Part shown: in pieces, positions 16,884 to 25,479 of the stretch
How positions within the stretch are numbered: the first letter of the stretch is position 1
Layout of the letters: every line of letters begins with the position of its first letter
Assembly (NCBI RefSeq): GCF_022348085.1
Contig: NZ_JAKRFN010000004.1
Location: forward strand, 298,888-362,887
Reading direction: 5' to 3'
DNA: 64,000 nt
From: Mycobacterium sp. PSTR-4-N
GTDB lineage: Bacteria; Actinomycetota; Actinomycetes; Mycobacteriales; Mycobacteriaceae
Notes under the pieces: model-generated
What the model saw: the letters and a program-made list of their open reading frames with translations, nothing else
Database searches by the model: none
Told to the model about the DNA's origin: nothing
Position numbers and translations under genes: made by a program

Positions 16884-17896
16884 ACACCGATCGCCCCACC
16901 GAGATCTACGTCCAGGACGTGACGTTGCGCGACGGCATGCACGCCGTCGGTCACTCGCTGGGCCTGTCCGACACCCGGCGCATCGCCCGCGCACTGGATC
17001 AGGCGGGCGTGGCCGCCATCGAGATCGCGCACGGTGACGGCCTGGCCGGCGGCAGCCTCACCTACGGGGCCGGGGCGCACGAGGACCGCGAGTGGATCGC
17101 GGCGGCCGCCAACGTCATCCGCACCGCGCGGCTCACCACGCTGCTCATCCCCGGTATCGGGACGCTTGACGATCTGCGCGCTGCTGTCGACGTCGGCGTC
17201 ACGTCGGTGCGGATCGCCACCCACTGCACCGAAGCCGACATCGCGCGCCAGCACATCTCGACCGCACGCAGCCTCGGCCTCGACGTGGCGGGTTTCCTGA
17301 TGATGTCCCACCTCACCGATCCCGATCATCTGGCCGCGCAGGCCAAGATCATGGAGGAGGCCGGCGCACTGTGCGTCTACGTCACCGACTCCGGTGGCCG
17401 GCTCACGATGACCGACATGCGCGACCGCGTTCGTGCCTACCGTGATGTGCTCGCGCCCACCACGACGATCGGGGTGCACGCTCATCACAACCTGGCGCTC
17501 GGTGTCGCCAATTCCGTTGTCGCAGTGGAAGAAGGAGTGCACCGCGTCGACGCGTCGCTGACCGGTCTGGGCGCCGGTGCCGGGAACTGCCCCCTCGAGG
17601 CTTTCGTCGCGGTCGCCGAACTCCACGGCTGGGCGCACGGCTGCGACCTGTTCGCGATGATGGACGCCGCCGAGGATCTGGTCCGGCCGCTGCAGAAGCG
17701 CCCCGTGCGGGTCGACCGGGAAACCCTCACCCTTGGGTACGCCGGGGTGTACTCCAGCTTTCTGCTGCATGCCGAGCGCATCGCCGCCGAGGTCGGTGTC
17801 GACACACGCGACCTGCTCGTCGAAGCCGGCCGCCGTTCGATGGTGGGCGGCCAAGAAGATCTGCTCATCGACCTCGCGCTGGATCTGAGGGGGTGA
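16880..17896 (+). CDS. 4-hydroxy-2-oxovalerate aldolase
   Basis: A 338-residue class II pyruvate aldolase (DmpG/MhpE/BphI family) that cleaves 4-hydroxy-2-oxo acids to pyruvate and an aldehyde, which is passed to the acylating dehydrogenase. The N-terminus [15 protein letters not shown] carries the metal/catalytic Arg-Asp pair. [16 protein letters not shown] holds the metal-binding HxH, and [16 protein letters not shown] and a C-terminal communication domain complete the family pattern. The GTG start overlaps the upstream stop. The nature of its aldehyde product cannot be read from sequence. Confidence 0.93.
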   Translation: MNTDRPTEIYVQDVTLRDGMHAVGHSLGLSDTRRIARALDQAGVAAIEIAHGDGLAGGSLTYGAGAHEDREWIAAAANVIRTARLTTLLIPGIGTLDDLRAAVDVGVTSVRIATHCTEADIARQHISTARSLGLDVAGFLMMSHLTDPDHLAAQAKIMEEAGALCVYVTDSGGRLTMTDMRDRVRAYRDVLAPTTTIGVHAHHNLALGVANSVVAVEEGVHRVDASLTGLGAGAGNCPLEAFVAVAELHGWAHGCDLFAMMDAAEDLVRPLQKRPVRVDRETLTLGYAGVYSSFLLHAERIAAEVGVDTRDLLVEAGRRSMVGGQEDLLIDLALDLRG

Positions 17897-17991
17897 ACAG
17901 TGATCATCCGATGCGTTCGACCGTTTCCGGTTCGGCGCCTGGACACGAAGTGCCCAATTCAGACATCGTGAATCACGAGAGACGGACCATT

Positions 17992-19545
17992 ATGGAGAAC
18001 ATCCCCACCCTGTCGCCACCCCAGCGGCGGCTCGGCCTGCGCCGGCCCGCCAACCCGACCGCCGCCGATCCGGCCGGGAGCCGACGCCTCAACCACGGGC
18101 TGAAGAAGAACAGCCTCGGGGTTCCGAGCATCTTCTTCTACATCATCGCCGCCGCATCGCCGCTGACTGTCGTCGTCGCGCTCTATCCGATCATCATCGG
18201 CGCGGGCAACGGCATCGGCATGCCCGGTGCGTTCGTGATCGCCGCGGTCGTGCTGATGATCTTCGCCGTCGGTTATGTGGCGATGAGCCGCCACGTCACC
18301 AACGCCGGCGCCTTCTACGCCTACGTCACGCTGGGGTTGGGCCGGATCACCGGACTGGGCTCGGCCTCGCTGGCCATCTTCGCCTACAACGCCATTCAAG
18401 CCGGCTTGTACGGTGGATTCGGGTACTACGCGAGCGAGTTGCTCAATCCTGTTCTCGGCGTGGCCATTCCGTGGTGGGTGTACGCATTCGTCGGACTGCT
18501 CGCGTGTCTCGGCCTGGGAGTCCAAGGGGTGCACTCCGGTGCCAAGGTGCTCGGCGTGTTCATGACCCTCGAGGTCACGATGATCACCGTGCTGAGTGTG
18601 TGCAGCCTGTTCGGTGGCAATGAGCCGGTCTCGGAGTTCTCCCTGGAGCCCTTCGCGCCGAGTGCCGTGCTCGGCGGCGCACTCGGGGTGGCGTTGATGT
18701 TCGCCCACGCCTCGTTCATCGGTTTCGAGGGATCGGCCATCTACGGCGAGGAGGCACGCGACCCCGCCCGCACGATCCCGCGGGCCACCTATCTGTCGAT
18801 CGCGTTCATGGGCACCCTCTATGCGATCTCCGGCTGGCTCATCATGAACGCACTGGGTCTGGACAAGGTGGTCTCGATCGCGACCGACACCGGCGGCAAC
18901 TTCATCTTCGCCGCCAGCGACACCATCATCGGCCACAACATCTCTCTTCTGTTCCAGATCCTCATCGTCACAGCGACATTCGCGGCGATCGTGACCTTCC
19001 ACAACAACGTCTCGCGATACCTGTTCTCCCTGGGCCGCCAGGGTCTGGTGTGGAAACCGCTGGGCTGGACACTGCCGCGCCGCCAGACGCCGTGGGTCGC
19101 CTCGATCGTCCAGAGCGCGATGGTGGGCATCGTCATCGTCGCGTTCGCCGTCGCCGGCCTGGACCCGTTCGCCACCCTGTTCACCTGGGCGACGGGGATC
19201 GGCACCATCGGGGTGATCTTCTCCCAGCTGGTCGCCGGGGTCGCGATCTTCGTGTTCTTCCGGAAGTCCGACGTCGACAAGCGCCGGTGGAACACCGTGA
19301 TCGCGCCGATCCTGGCGGTCATCGGGCTGGCCGCCTTCTTCGTCCTGACGCTCAACAGCCTCGACATCCTGCTGGGTGTGCAGGGCGCGATGGCGGCGGT
19401 CATGGTCTCGCTGGTGTTCGTCGCACTCTTCGCGGGGATGGCCTACGGCGCCTACCTGCGGTTCGTCGCACCCGAGCGGTATGAGCTCGTCGGCAAAGCC
19501 CTCAATGAACGTCAGTTGGACGAGCCGGCCCCCGAGGCGATGTAG
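17992..19545 (+). CDS. APC superfamily amino-acid/amine permease
   Basis: A membrane permease of about 517 residues with roughly 12 transmembrane segments. The first helix has the APC signature SIFFYIIAAASPLTVV, and the conserved stretch FIGFEGSAIYGEEARDPARTIPRA follows helix 6. The substrate is unknown; it is probably the carbon or nitrogen source degraded by this island. The start at 17992 is preferred from the protein alignment pattern and a weak GAGAG; an in-frame GTG at 17893, overlapping the aldolase stop, would add 33 residues. It ends an operon of four genes. Confidence 0.87.
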   Translation: MENIPTLSPPQRRLGLRRPANPTAADPAGSRRLNHGLKKNSLGVPSIFFYIIAAASPLTVVVALYPIIIGAGNGIGMPGAFVIAAVVLMIFAVGYVAMSRHVTNAGAFYAYVTLGLGRITGLGSASLAIFAYNAIQAGLYGGFGYYASELLNPVLGVAIPWWVYAFVGLLACLGLGVQGVHSGAKVLGVFMTLEVTMITVLSVCSLFGGNEPVSEFSLEPFAPSAVLGGALGVALMFAHASFIGFEGSAIYGEEARDPARTIPRATYLSIAFMGTLYAISGWLIMNALGLDKVVSIATDTGGNFIFAASDTIIGHNISLLFQILIVTATFAAIVTFHNNVSRYLFSLGRQGLVWKPLGWTLPRRQTPWVASIVQSAMVGIVIVAFAVAGLDPFATLFTWATGIGTIGVIFSQLVAGVAIFVFFRKSDVDKRRWNTVIAPILAVIGLAAFFVLTLNSLDILLGVQGAMAAVMVSLVFVALFAGMAYGAYLRFVAPERYELVGKALNERQLDEPAPEAM

Positions 19546-19585
19546 GGGCAAGTTCTTAAAGGTGCGCGCGGCGGCGGATCGTTGG

Positions 19586-19611
19586 GTACGTTTGTCCTCA
19601 CCGATACGTAC
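19586..19611 (+). promoter_or_regulatory. Putative TetR operator
   Basis: An inverted repeat with perfect arms GTACGT (19586-19591) and ACGTAC (19606-19611) and a 14-nt spacer lies 24 bp before the TetR start codon. Flanking GTTCTTAA copies occur at 19552-19559 and 19616-19623. The location suggests autoregulation of the TetR-led operon. No clear -35/-10 pair could be defined. The rest of the 19546-19635 gap is otherwise plain. Confidence 0.45.
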
Positions 19612-19635
19612 ACCTGTTCTTAACGGAAGGCGACC

Positions 19636-20247
19636 ATGGCCACCGCAGCCCGCCGCGCACGTCGTCACGACCCGGACAGAAAGGAGCGCATCGTGGAGTC
19701 GGCATTGGCAGTCCTGGCCCGCGACGGTGTCGCCGGTATCACCCACCGCGCCATCGCCGAGGCTGCCGACGTCCCGCTCGGCTCCATCACCTACCACTTC
19801 GCGACGCTCGACGACATCGTCAACCAGGCCTTCCAGACCCATGTCGAGAAGCTGGCGACCCGGTTCGAGGATCGGCTGGCCTCCTGCGGGGCCGACGACG
19901 ATCTCCTCGAGTGCATCGTCTCGGCCGTCACCGACGACCTGGCCGCCAACCCGAACGAGCTCGCCGTCACCTACGAGCTCTACGGCGACGCGGTGCGACG
20001 ATCCGGCAACAAGCGCATCACCCAGCAGTGGATGGAGCGCGCAGAGGACGCCCTGTCGCAGCACTTCGACCGCGCCACCGCACGACTGCTCGACGTGGTC
20101 ATCGAAGGCGTGATGGTGCACATGTCCATTGCCGCGCAGCCGATGTCCAAGGACGCGGTGCGTGCATTCCTCACCACGGCCGCCAACGCCGGCGCCGCTG
20201 ACAACGACAATCCCCTTTCCCCAGAGAAGAATCGGAGTACGACATGA
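19636..20247 (+). CDS. TetR-family transcriptional regulator
   Basis: A 203-residue regulator. The N-terminal HTH lies at about 15-62 (RKERIVESALAVLARDGVAG, THRAIAEAADVPLGSITYHF), which is the TetR DNA-binding signature. The C-terminal ligand domain is variable. A GGAAGG precedes the ATG. Its stop overlaps the next ATG (ATGA), so it is the first cistron of the operon with the aldehyde dehydrogenase, small barrel protein, flavoprotein and dehydratase. It probably represses this operon and is released by the pathway substrate. Confidence 0.92.
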   Translation: MATAARRARRHDPDRKERIVESALAVLARDGVAGITHRAIAEAADVPLGSITYHFATLDDIVNQAFQTHVEKLATRFEDRLASCGADDDLLECIVSAVTDDLAANPNELAVTYELYGDAVRRSGNKRITQQWMERAEDALSQHFDRATARLLDVVIEGVMVHMSIAAQPMSKDAVRAFLTTAANAGAADNDNPLSPEKNRSTT

Positions 20248-21680
20248 CTTTTCACAGCACGATGTTCATCAACGGCGACTGGACTCCGTCGTCGAGCGGC
20301 GCGGTCGATCGGGTGCCTGCACCCGCCACCGGTGAGGCGTTCGCCGAGATCGCCCACGGAACCGTCGACGACGTCGATCGCGCGGTGGCCGCCGCCCACG
20401 CCGCGTTCGGGGACTGGGCCCGCACGCCTGCCGGTGAACGCGCCCGAGCCTTCCTCAAGCTCGCCGACCGCGTCGAAGAAGACGCCCGCACGCTCGCCGA
20501 GATCGAATCGCGCAACGTCGGCAAGCCGATCGGCCTGGCGTTGGAGGAGATGGAGATGATCCCCGATCACCTGCGGTTCTTCGCCGGGGCCGCCCGCACC
20601 ATGGAGGGCCGTGCGGCGGGGGAGTTCGTGGCGGGTAAGACCAGCATCATCCGGCGGGACCCGCTGGGTGTGGTCGGCTCGGTCGCGCCCTGGAACTACC
20701 CGCTGCTGATGGCGATCTGGAAGATCTCCCCGGCGCTGCTGACAGGAAACACCCTGGTGCTCAAGCCTTCTGAGCACACCCCGTTCTCCGTGCTCCGCCT
20801 GGCGGAGCTGGCCGCCGACTTGTTCCCGGCCGGCGTGTTCAACGTCGTCACCGGTGACGGCGAGGATGTCGGGGCCCGGCTGGTCGCCCACCCGCTGGTG
20901 CGGATGTCATCGCTGACCGGTTCCGTCGACACCGGCCGGGCGCTCATGCGCGCCTCGGCGGACACCAACCTCAAGCGGCTCCACCTCGAGCTCGGCGGCA
21001 AGGCGCCGGTGCTGGTGTATCCCGACGCCGACATCCCGCTCACGGTCGCCAAGATCATGGAGGGCGCGTTCTGCAACTCCGGACAGGACTGCATGGCGGC
21101 CTCGCGGATCTACGTGCACGACTCGGTACACGACGAACTGGTCTCAGGACTCGAAAAGGCGGTCAAGGCCCTCGATCTCGGCGACATCGCCGATGAGAAC
21201 ACCGCCATGGGACCGGTGATCACCGCCGAACACCGCGACCGCGTCGAGGGATTCGTCGAGCGCGCGAAGCAGACCGGACACACCGAGCTGATCCAGGGCG
21301 AGAACCCCGGCACCGGCTTCTACACCGCCCCCACCGTGGTCGTGGGTGCGCGCCAGGACGACGAGATCGTACGTACCGAGGTCTTCGGCCCGGTCACCTC
21401 GGTGACCCGGTTCGGCGACAGCGACGACGTCATCGCACTAGCCAACGACACCGAATACGGGCTGGCCGCATCGGTGTTCACCCAGGACATCGGCCGCGCG
21501 ATGAGCGCTTCCAGCGAGCTGCAGTTCGGCACCGTCTGGGTCAACGATCACCTGCCGGTGACGCCGGAGATGCCGCATGGCGGGTTCAAGCAGTCCGGTA
21601 ACGGCAAGGACATGTCGGTCTACGCGCTCGAGGAGTACACCGAGATCAAGCACGTGATGATCAATCGCGAGAGCGCCTGA
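20244..21680 (+). CDS. NAD-dependent aldehyde dehydrogenase (gamma-aminobutyraldehyde/betaine-aldehyde type)
   Basis: A 478-residue aldehyde dehydrogenase with all catalytic residues: Asn151 (PWNYP), Glu249 (LELGGKAP) and Cys283 (SGQDC). The C-terminus HGGFKQSGNGKDMSVYALEEYTEIKHV is typical of the gamma-aminobutyraldehyde and betaine-aldehyde branch. This suggests an amino-aldehyde substrate, although substrate cannot be fixed by sequence. It overlaps the TetR stop by ATGA. In context it would oxidise an aldehyde released by the downstream flavoprotein. Confidence 0.9.
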   Translation: MTFHSTMFINGDWTPSSSGAVDRVPAPATGEAFAEIAHGTVDDVDRAVAAAHAAFGDWARTPAGERARAFLKLADRVEEDARTLAEIESRNVGKPIGLALEEMEMIPDHLRFFAGAARTMEGRAAGEFVAGKTSIIRRDPLGVVGSVAPWNYPLLMAIWKISPALLTGNTLVLKPSEHTPFSVLRLAELAADLFPAGVFNVVTGDGEDVGARLVAHPLVRMSSLTGSVDTGRALMRASADTNLKRLHLELGGKAPVLVYPDADIPLTVAKIMEGAFCNSGQDCMAASRIYVHDSVHDELVSGLEKAVKALDLGDIADENTAMGPVITAEHRDRVEGFVERAKQTGHTELIQGENPGTGFYTAPTVVVGARQDDEIVRTEVFGPVTSVTRFGDSDDVIALANDTEYGLAASVFTQDIGRAMSASSELQFGTVWVNDHLPVTPEMPHGGFKQSGNGKDMSVYALEEYTEIKHVMINRESA

Positions 21681-21681
21681 C

Positions 21682-22005
21682 ATGGCGGTCAGTGCGATCA
21701 ACATGTTCCGCTTGCGCCCCGGCGTGACACTGGCCGACTTCGAGCGGTTCTCCGCCGAACTCGACCGCCCGGTCTGTCTCGCCTTCGACGTGGTGCTCTC
21801 CTTCGACGTCTACCTCGTCGAGGACGCCGAACCCGACGGCGCCGATGTCATCGAGGTCATGACGGTGACGTCGTGGCCCGGGTGGCAACAGCTTCTCGCC
21901 GACGCACCCGAGCTCAAACCCGTGCTGGCGCGGTTCGACGAACTCGTCGAGACGAGCAGCGTCACCACCGTCCTCACTCGACCCGCACAACCGCAGGAGC
22001 ATTAG
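21682..22005 (+). CDS. Small dimeric alpha/beta-barrel-like protein
   Basis: A 107-residue protein with two beta-alpha-beta halves (SAINMFRLRPGVTLADFERF; DVIEVMTVTSWPGWQQLL), resembling the EthD/HapK (REDY-like) group of dimeric alpha/beta-barrel proteins. Members are small accessory or cofactor-free enzymes. It is inserted between the aldehyde dehydrogenase (1-bp gap) and the flavoprotein (no gap), so it is surely part of the operon. No catalytic residue can be assigned, and family membership is tentative. Confidence 0.65.
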   Translation: MAVSAINMFRLRPGVTLADFERFSAELDRPVCLAFDVVLSFDVYLVEDAEPDGADVIEVMTVTSWPGWQQLLADAPELKPVLARFDELVETSSVTTVLTRPAQPQEH

Positions 22006-23730
22006 ATGTCCACCACAACCGATTACGACGCCGTGATCATCGGCGCGGGCCACAACGGACTGGTCACCGCGAACTACCTGGCGCGCGCCGGCAAGCGCGT
22101 CCTGGTACTGGAAGCCCGCGAGATCGTCGGCGGCGCCTGCGTCACCGAAGAACTGATCCCGGGCTCGAAATGGTCGTCGTGTGCGTTCATCGCTGGTCTG
22201 CTGCGCCCGGAGATCATCGCCGAGCTGGAACTGGCCAAGTACGGTCTGGACCTGTATCAAGGAGATGCGCTGTCGTACAGCCTGTTCCGTGACGGTACGT
22301 CCTTCACGATGTGGAAGGAGACCGACCGCACGCTGCGCGAGCTCGAGAAGATCAACAAGAAGGACGCCCAGGCGTTCCTCGACTTCGGGGTGCGGCTACA
22401 ACGGTTCGCGGGACTGGTCACCCCGTATCTGCTCCAGTCCCCGCCAGAGCGCTCCGAGGTGCTCGCCGCGTTCGAAGCCGCGGGGGAGCAGACGCTGTTC
22501 GACGAGTTCACCCTGCTGTCGGTGCGCGACCTGCTGGACCGGTACTTCGAGGACGAACGCCTCAAGAGCATGCTGACGTTCTTCGGGATGGTGTCCATCT
22601 TCGGCGGTCCCTCGACACCCGGCACCGCCTACACCTACGGGCACCACTCCTGGGGCGAGTTCAACGGCAATTTCGGGCAATTCGGCCTCGCCCGGGGTGG
22701 CATGGGCGCGATCAGCGAGGCTCTCGCGGCGGGGGCACGCGCGCACGGCGCGACGATACGGACCTCCGCCCCGGTCGACACGATCATCGTCGAACGCGGG
22801 GTGGCCACCGGGGTGCGGCTGGCCGACGGGTCGACCGTGACGGCTTCGCAGGTGTTCTCCAACGCCGACCCGAAACGCTCGCTGCTGAAGCTTCTCGAAC
22901 CCGGTGTGCTTCCGTCGCGGTTGGTGCGAGACGTCGAGAACATCGACACCCGCGGGTCCATGGCCCGAATCCACCTGCTGATCGACGAACTGCCGCAGTA
23001 CCTTCCGTTCCCCGACGCTTCCGAGGGCCCGCAACACCACGGGCATCAGCTGCTCGGTCCCAGCCGGGAAGCCTTCGAGGAGGCCTACGAGGCGCAGCGA
23101 CGCGGCACGTTCCCGAGCACCTTCGTCATCGAGGCCGTCACCCAGTCGGTCACCGACGATTCACTGGCACCGGCGGGGCTGCACACCATGACACTCGGCA
23201 TCCAGCAGCTGCCGTCCGAACTCACCGGCACCACGTGGGCCGCGGAGAAGGAGAAGTGGGCCGACCTGGTGCTCGAGGATCTGTTCACCTATGCGCCGAA
23301 CCTTCGCGACCACATCCTCGATCGGGTCATCATCACCCCCGACGACCTCGACAACGAGTACCTGATCACCGACGGCAACATCTTCCACGGGTCGATGATG
23401 CTGGATCAGCTGTTCGGTGCGCGTCCGTTGCCTGAGCTCGCGAATTACCGGACGCCGGTGCGAAATTACTACCTATGCGGCTCGGGCACGCACCCGGGCG
23501 GCGGGGTGATGGGCGCCAACGGCCACAACGCGGCCAAGGTGGCGCTCGCCGACGCCGCTGGTGTCCCGATCGCCACGGGCCGGGCCCCGGTCGGCGGAGC
23601 CCGGGTGCCCTGGCAGCAACGGATGGTGGGCACGCTGATGTCCACGCGGCCGGGCCGCTGGGTGGGATACCGGGCCGCGCGTCAACCCGCGCTGCGCAAG
23701 ATCACCGCGTACGCCGCACGCGTCCGATGA
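22006..23730 (+). CDS. FAD-dependent oxidoreductase, PYROXD2/phytoene-desaturase-like
   Basis: A 574-residue flavoprotein. The N-terminal Rossmann motif AVIIGAGHNGLVTANYLARAG and the following VLEAREIVGGACVTEEL bind FAD. The C-terminal FAD motif is NYYLCGSGTHPGGGVMGANG. This arrangement belongs to the CrtI/PYROXD2 superfamily. Many bacterial members near aldehyde dehydrogenases are amine or alcohol oxidases rather than carotenoid enzymes, and no carotenoid gene is nearby, so an oxidase/dehydrogenase in the catabolic pathway is more likely. Its stop overlaps the next start (ATGA). Confidence 0.85.
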   Translation: MSTTTDYDAVIIGAGHNGLVTANYLARAGKRVLVLEAREIVGGACVTEELIPGSKWSSCAFIAGLLRPEIIAELELAKYGLDLYQGDALSYSLFRDGTSFTMWKETDRTLRELEKINKKDAQAFLDFGVRLQRFAGLVTPYLLQSPPERSEVLAAFEAAGEQTLFDEFTLLSVRDLLDRYFEDERLKSMLTFFGMVSIFGGPSTPGTAYTYGHHSWGEFNGNFGQFGLARGGMGAISEALAAGARAHGATIRTSAPVDTIIVERGVATGVRLADGSTVTASQVFSNADPKRSLLKLLEPGVLPSRLVRDVENIDTRGSMARIHLLIDELPQYLPFPDASEGPQHHGHQLLGPSREAFEEAYEAQRRGTFPSTFVIEAVTQSVTDDSLAPAGLHTMTLGIQQLPSELTGTTWAAEKEKWADLVLEDLFTYAPNLRDHILDRVIITPDDLDNEYLITDGNIFHGSMMLDQLFGARPLPELANYRTPVRNYYLCGSGTHPGGGVMGANGHNAAKVALADAAGVPIATGRAPVGGARVPWQQRMVGTLMSTRPGRWVGYRAARQPALRKITAYAARVR

Positions 23731-25466
23731 CTCTGCGCAGCGCCAAATGGTTCGCCGGCCAGAACGTCCCGGGCTTCGTCCACCGGTCGGCGATGCGCGC
23801 ATCGGGATTCTCCCGGATGGCGTTCGAAGGCAGGCCGATCGTCGGGATCTGCAATTCGTGGTCTGAAGTCGTCAACTGCAACATGCACTTTCGCGGTCTC
23901 GCCGATTCGGTCCGGCGCGGGGTGCTCGCCGCCGGCGGCTTCCCTCTCGAGTTCCCGACGATGTCACTCGGCGAGCAGCTGATGAAGCCGACCACGATGC
24001 TGTTCCGCAACCTGATGGCGATGGACGTCGAAGAATCGATCCGGGCCTATCCCTTCGACGCGGTGGTGTTGCTGGGCGGATGCGACAAAACCGTGCCCGC
24101 TCAGCTGATGGGTGCGGCGAGCGCTGACGTGCCGGCCATCGCGCTGACCGGCGGGCCCGCCGCGCCCGCAGTGTTCGAGGGCAGGCAGCTCGGCGTGGGA
24201 ACCGACCTGTGGGAGTACATCGACGACGTCCGGGCGGGACGGATGTCGATGACCGACTACGAGCGGTTGGAGGCGGCCGCCGGTCCGTCGCGCGGCCACT
24301 GCCCGGAGATGGGCACGGCATCGACGATGGCCACCATCGTCGAAGGGCTCGGCATGACCCTGCCGGGCACCGCGGCGGTGCCGGCGATGGACTCGCGGCG
24401 GATGCAGGTGGCCGAGGAGGTGGGCGCGCGAGCTGTCGGGCTGGCCACCGAGGGCGTGCGCCCGTCGCATGTCCTCACCGCCGACGCCTTCGACAACGCC
24501 ATCACGGTGATGTTGGCGGTCGGCGGCTCGACCAACGCGATCGTGCACCTGCTGGCGATCGCCGGGCGGGCCGGGGTGGCGCTGACGCTGGACCGCTTCC
24601 ACGAATTGTCGGCGCGCACACCCTTGCTGGTGAACGTGCGACCGGCGGGCGAGCACCTCGTGGAACAGGTCTTCCACGCGGGCGGCATCCCGGCGGTGAT
24701 GAAGTCGCTGGAGTCGTTGTTGCACACCGACGTGTTGACCGTCACCGGCAAGACGGTCGCCGACAACCTGCCCGCCCAGCCGGCCGCCGACACCGCGGTG
24801 ATCACCTCGCTGGACCGGCCGTTCCAGCCGCCCCAGGGCCTTGCCGTCGTGCGTGGCAACCTCGCCCCGGACGGTGCGGTGATCAAGTGCGCGGCCGCGA
24901 GTCCCGAGCTACTCGTCCACCGCGGCCCTGCGGTGGTGTTCGAGACCATGCGGGACATGCTGGCGCGCTTCGACGATCCCGACCTCGAGGTGACCGCGGA
25001 CTCGGTGCTGGTGCTGCGCAATGCAGGGCCGCGCGGCGGTCCGGGCATGCCCGAATGGGGTCAGCTGCCGATCCCGAGCAAATTGCTCCGCCAAGGTGTC
25101 ACGGACATGGTGCGGATCTCCGACGCCCGGATGAGTGGAACCGCGTACGGCACCTGCGTGTTGCACGTCAGCCCGGAGTCGGCGGCCGGCGGTCCGCTGG
25201 GGCTGGTCCGCGACGGCGACATCATCACTCTCGACGCGCACGCTGGTCTGCTGAACGTCGAGCTGACCGACGCGGAGCTCGCCGAGCGTCGCGCCGGCCT
25301 GGACTCGACGCCGCCGGTTCGGCATCGGCGCGGTTACGCGGCGATGTACGTCGACCGGGTGCTACAAGCCGACCGCGGCTGCGATTTCGACTTCCTGGTG
25401 GGCCGCTCCGTCGATCCAGACGCCGAGCCGGACGCCGTCTTCGACGGTTGGGTGGGCGGCTGGTGA
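23727..25466 (+). CDS. IlvD/Edd-family dehydratase (probably a sugar-acid dehydratase)
   Basis: A 579-residue Fe-S dehydratase of the IlvD/Edd family. Cluster cysteines are visible in SEVVNCNMHF (Cys51), VLLGGCDKTVPA and RGHCPEMGTASTM. VGGSTNAIVHLL, NAGPRGGPGMPEWG and DARMSGTAYGTCVLHVSPE are conserved. The size and the MPEWG and CVLHVSPE forms fit the aldonate dehydratase branch (arabonate/xylonate) better than IlvD itself. Such an enzyme makes 2-keto-3-deoxy acids, plausible precursors for the 4-hydroxy-2-oxoacid aldolase in the neighbouring operon. That link is inferred. It is the last gene of the operon and converges on ngg. Confidence 0.88.
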   Translation: MTLRSAKWFAGQNVPGFVHRSAMRASGFSRMAFEGRPIVGICNSWSEVVNCNMHFRGLADSVRRGVLAAGGFPLEFPTMSLGEQLMKPTTMLFRNLMAMDVEESIRAYPFDAVVLLGGCDKTVPAQLMGAASADVPAIALTGGPAAPAVFEGRQLGVGTDLWEYIDDVRAGRMSMTDYERLEAAAGPSRGHCPEMGTASTMATIVEGLGMTLPGTAAVPAMDSRRMQVAEEVGARAVGLATEGVRPSHVLTADAFDNAITVMLAVGGSTNAIVHLLAIAGRAGVALTLDRFHELSARTPLLVNVRPAGEHLVEQVFHAGGIPAVMKSLESLLHTDVLTVTGKTVADNLPAQPAADTAVITSLDRPFQPPQGLAVVRGNLAPDGAVIKCAAASPELLVHRGPAVVFETMRDMLARFDDPDLEVTADSVLVLRNAGPRGGPGMPEWGQLPIPSKLLRQGVTDMVRISDARMSGTAYGTCVLHVSPESAAGGPLGLVRDGDIITLDAHAGLLNVELTDAELAERRAGLDSTPPVRHRRGYAAMYVDRVLQADRGCDFDFLVGRSVDPDAEPDAVFDGWVGGW

Positions 25467-25479
25467 CGCGCACCGGCGG

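Noticed and set aside
17959..20121. Very long open frames antisense to real genes, for example 17959-20121, 38781-41453 and 59796-61505 on the minus strand
   Set aside because: They are explained by high GC at third codon positions. Their translations are rich in Arg, Gly, His and Asp without domains, while the opposite strand encodes clear enzymes or transporters.
21370..21377. GTACGTAC inside the aldehyde dehydrogenase gene, resembling the TetR half-sites
   Set aside because: It lies within a coding sequence, lacks the 14-nt spacing, and an 8-bp match can arise by chance.
22006..23730. Reading the CrtI-like flavoprotein as a carotenoid desaturase
   Set aside because: No phytoene synthase or other carotenoid gene is nearby, and the operon context is catabolic.
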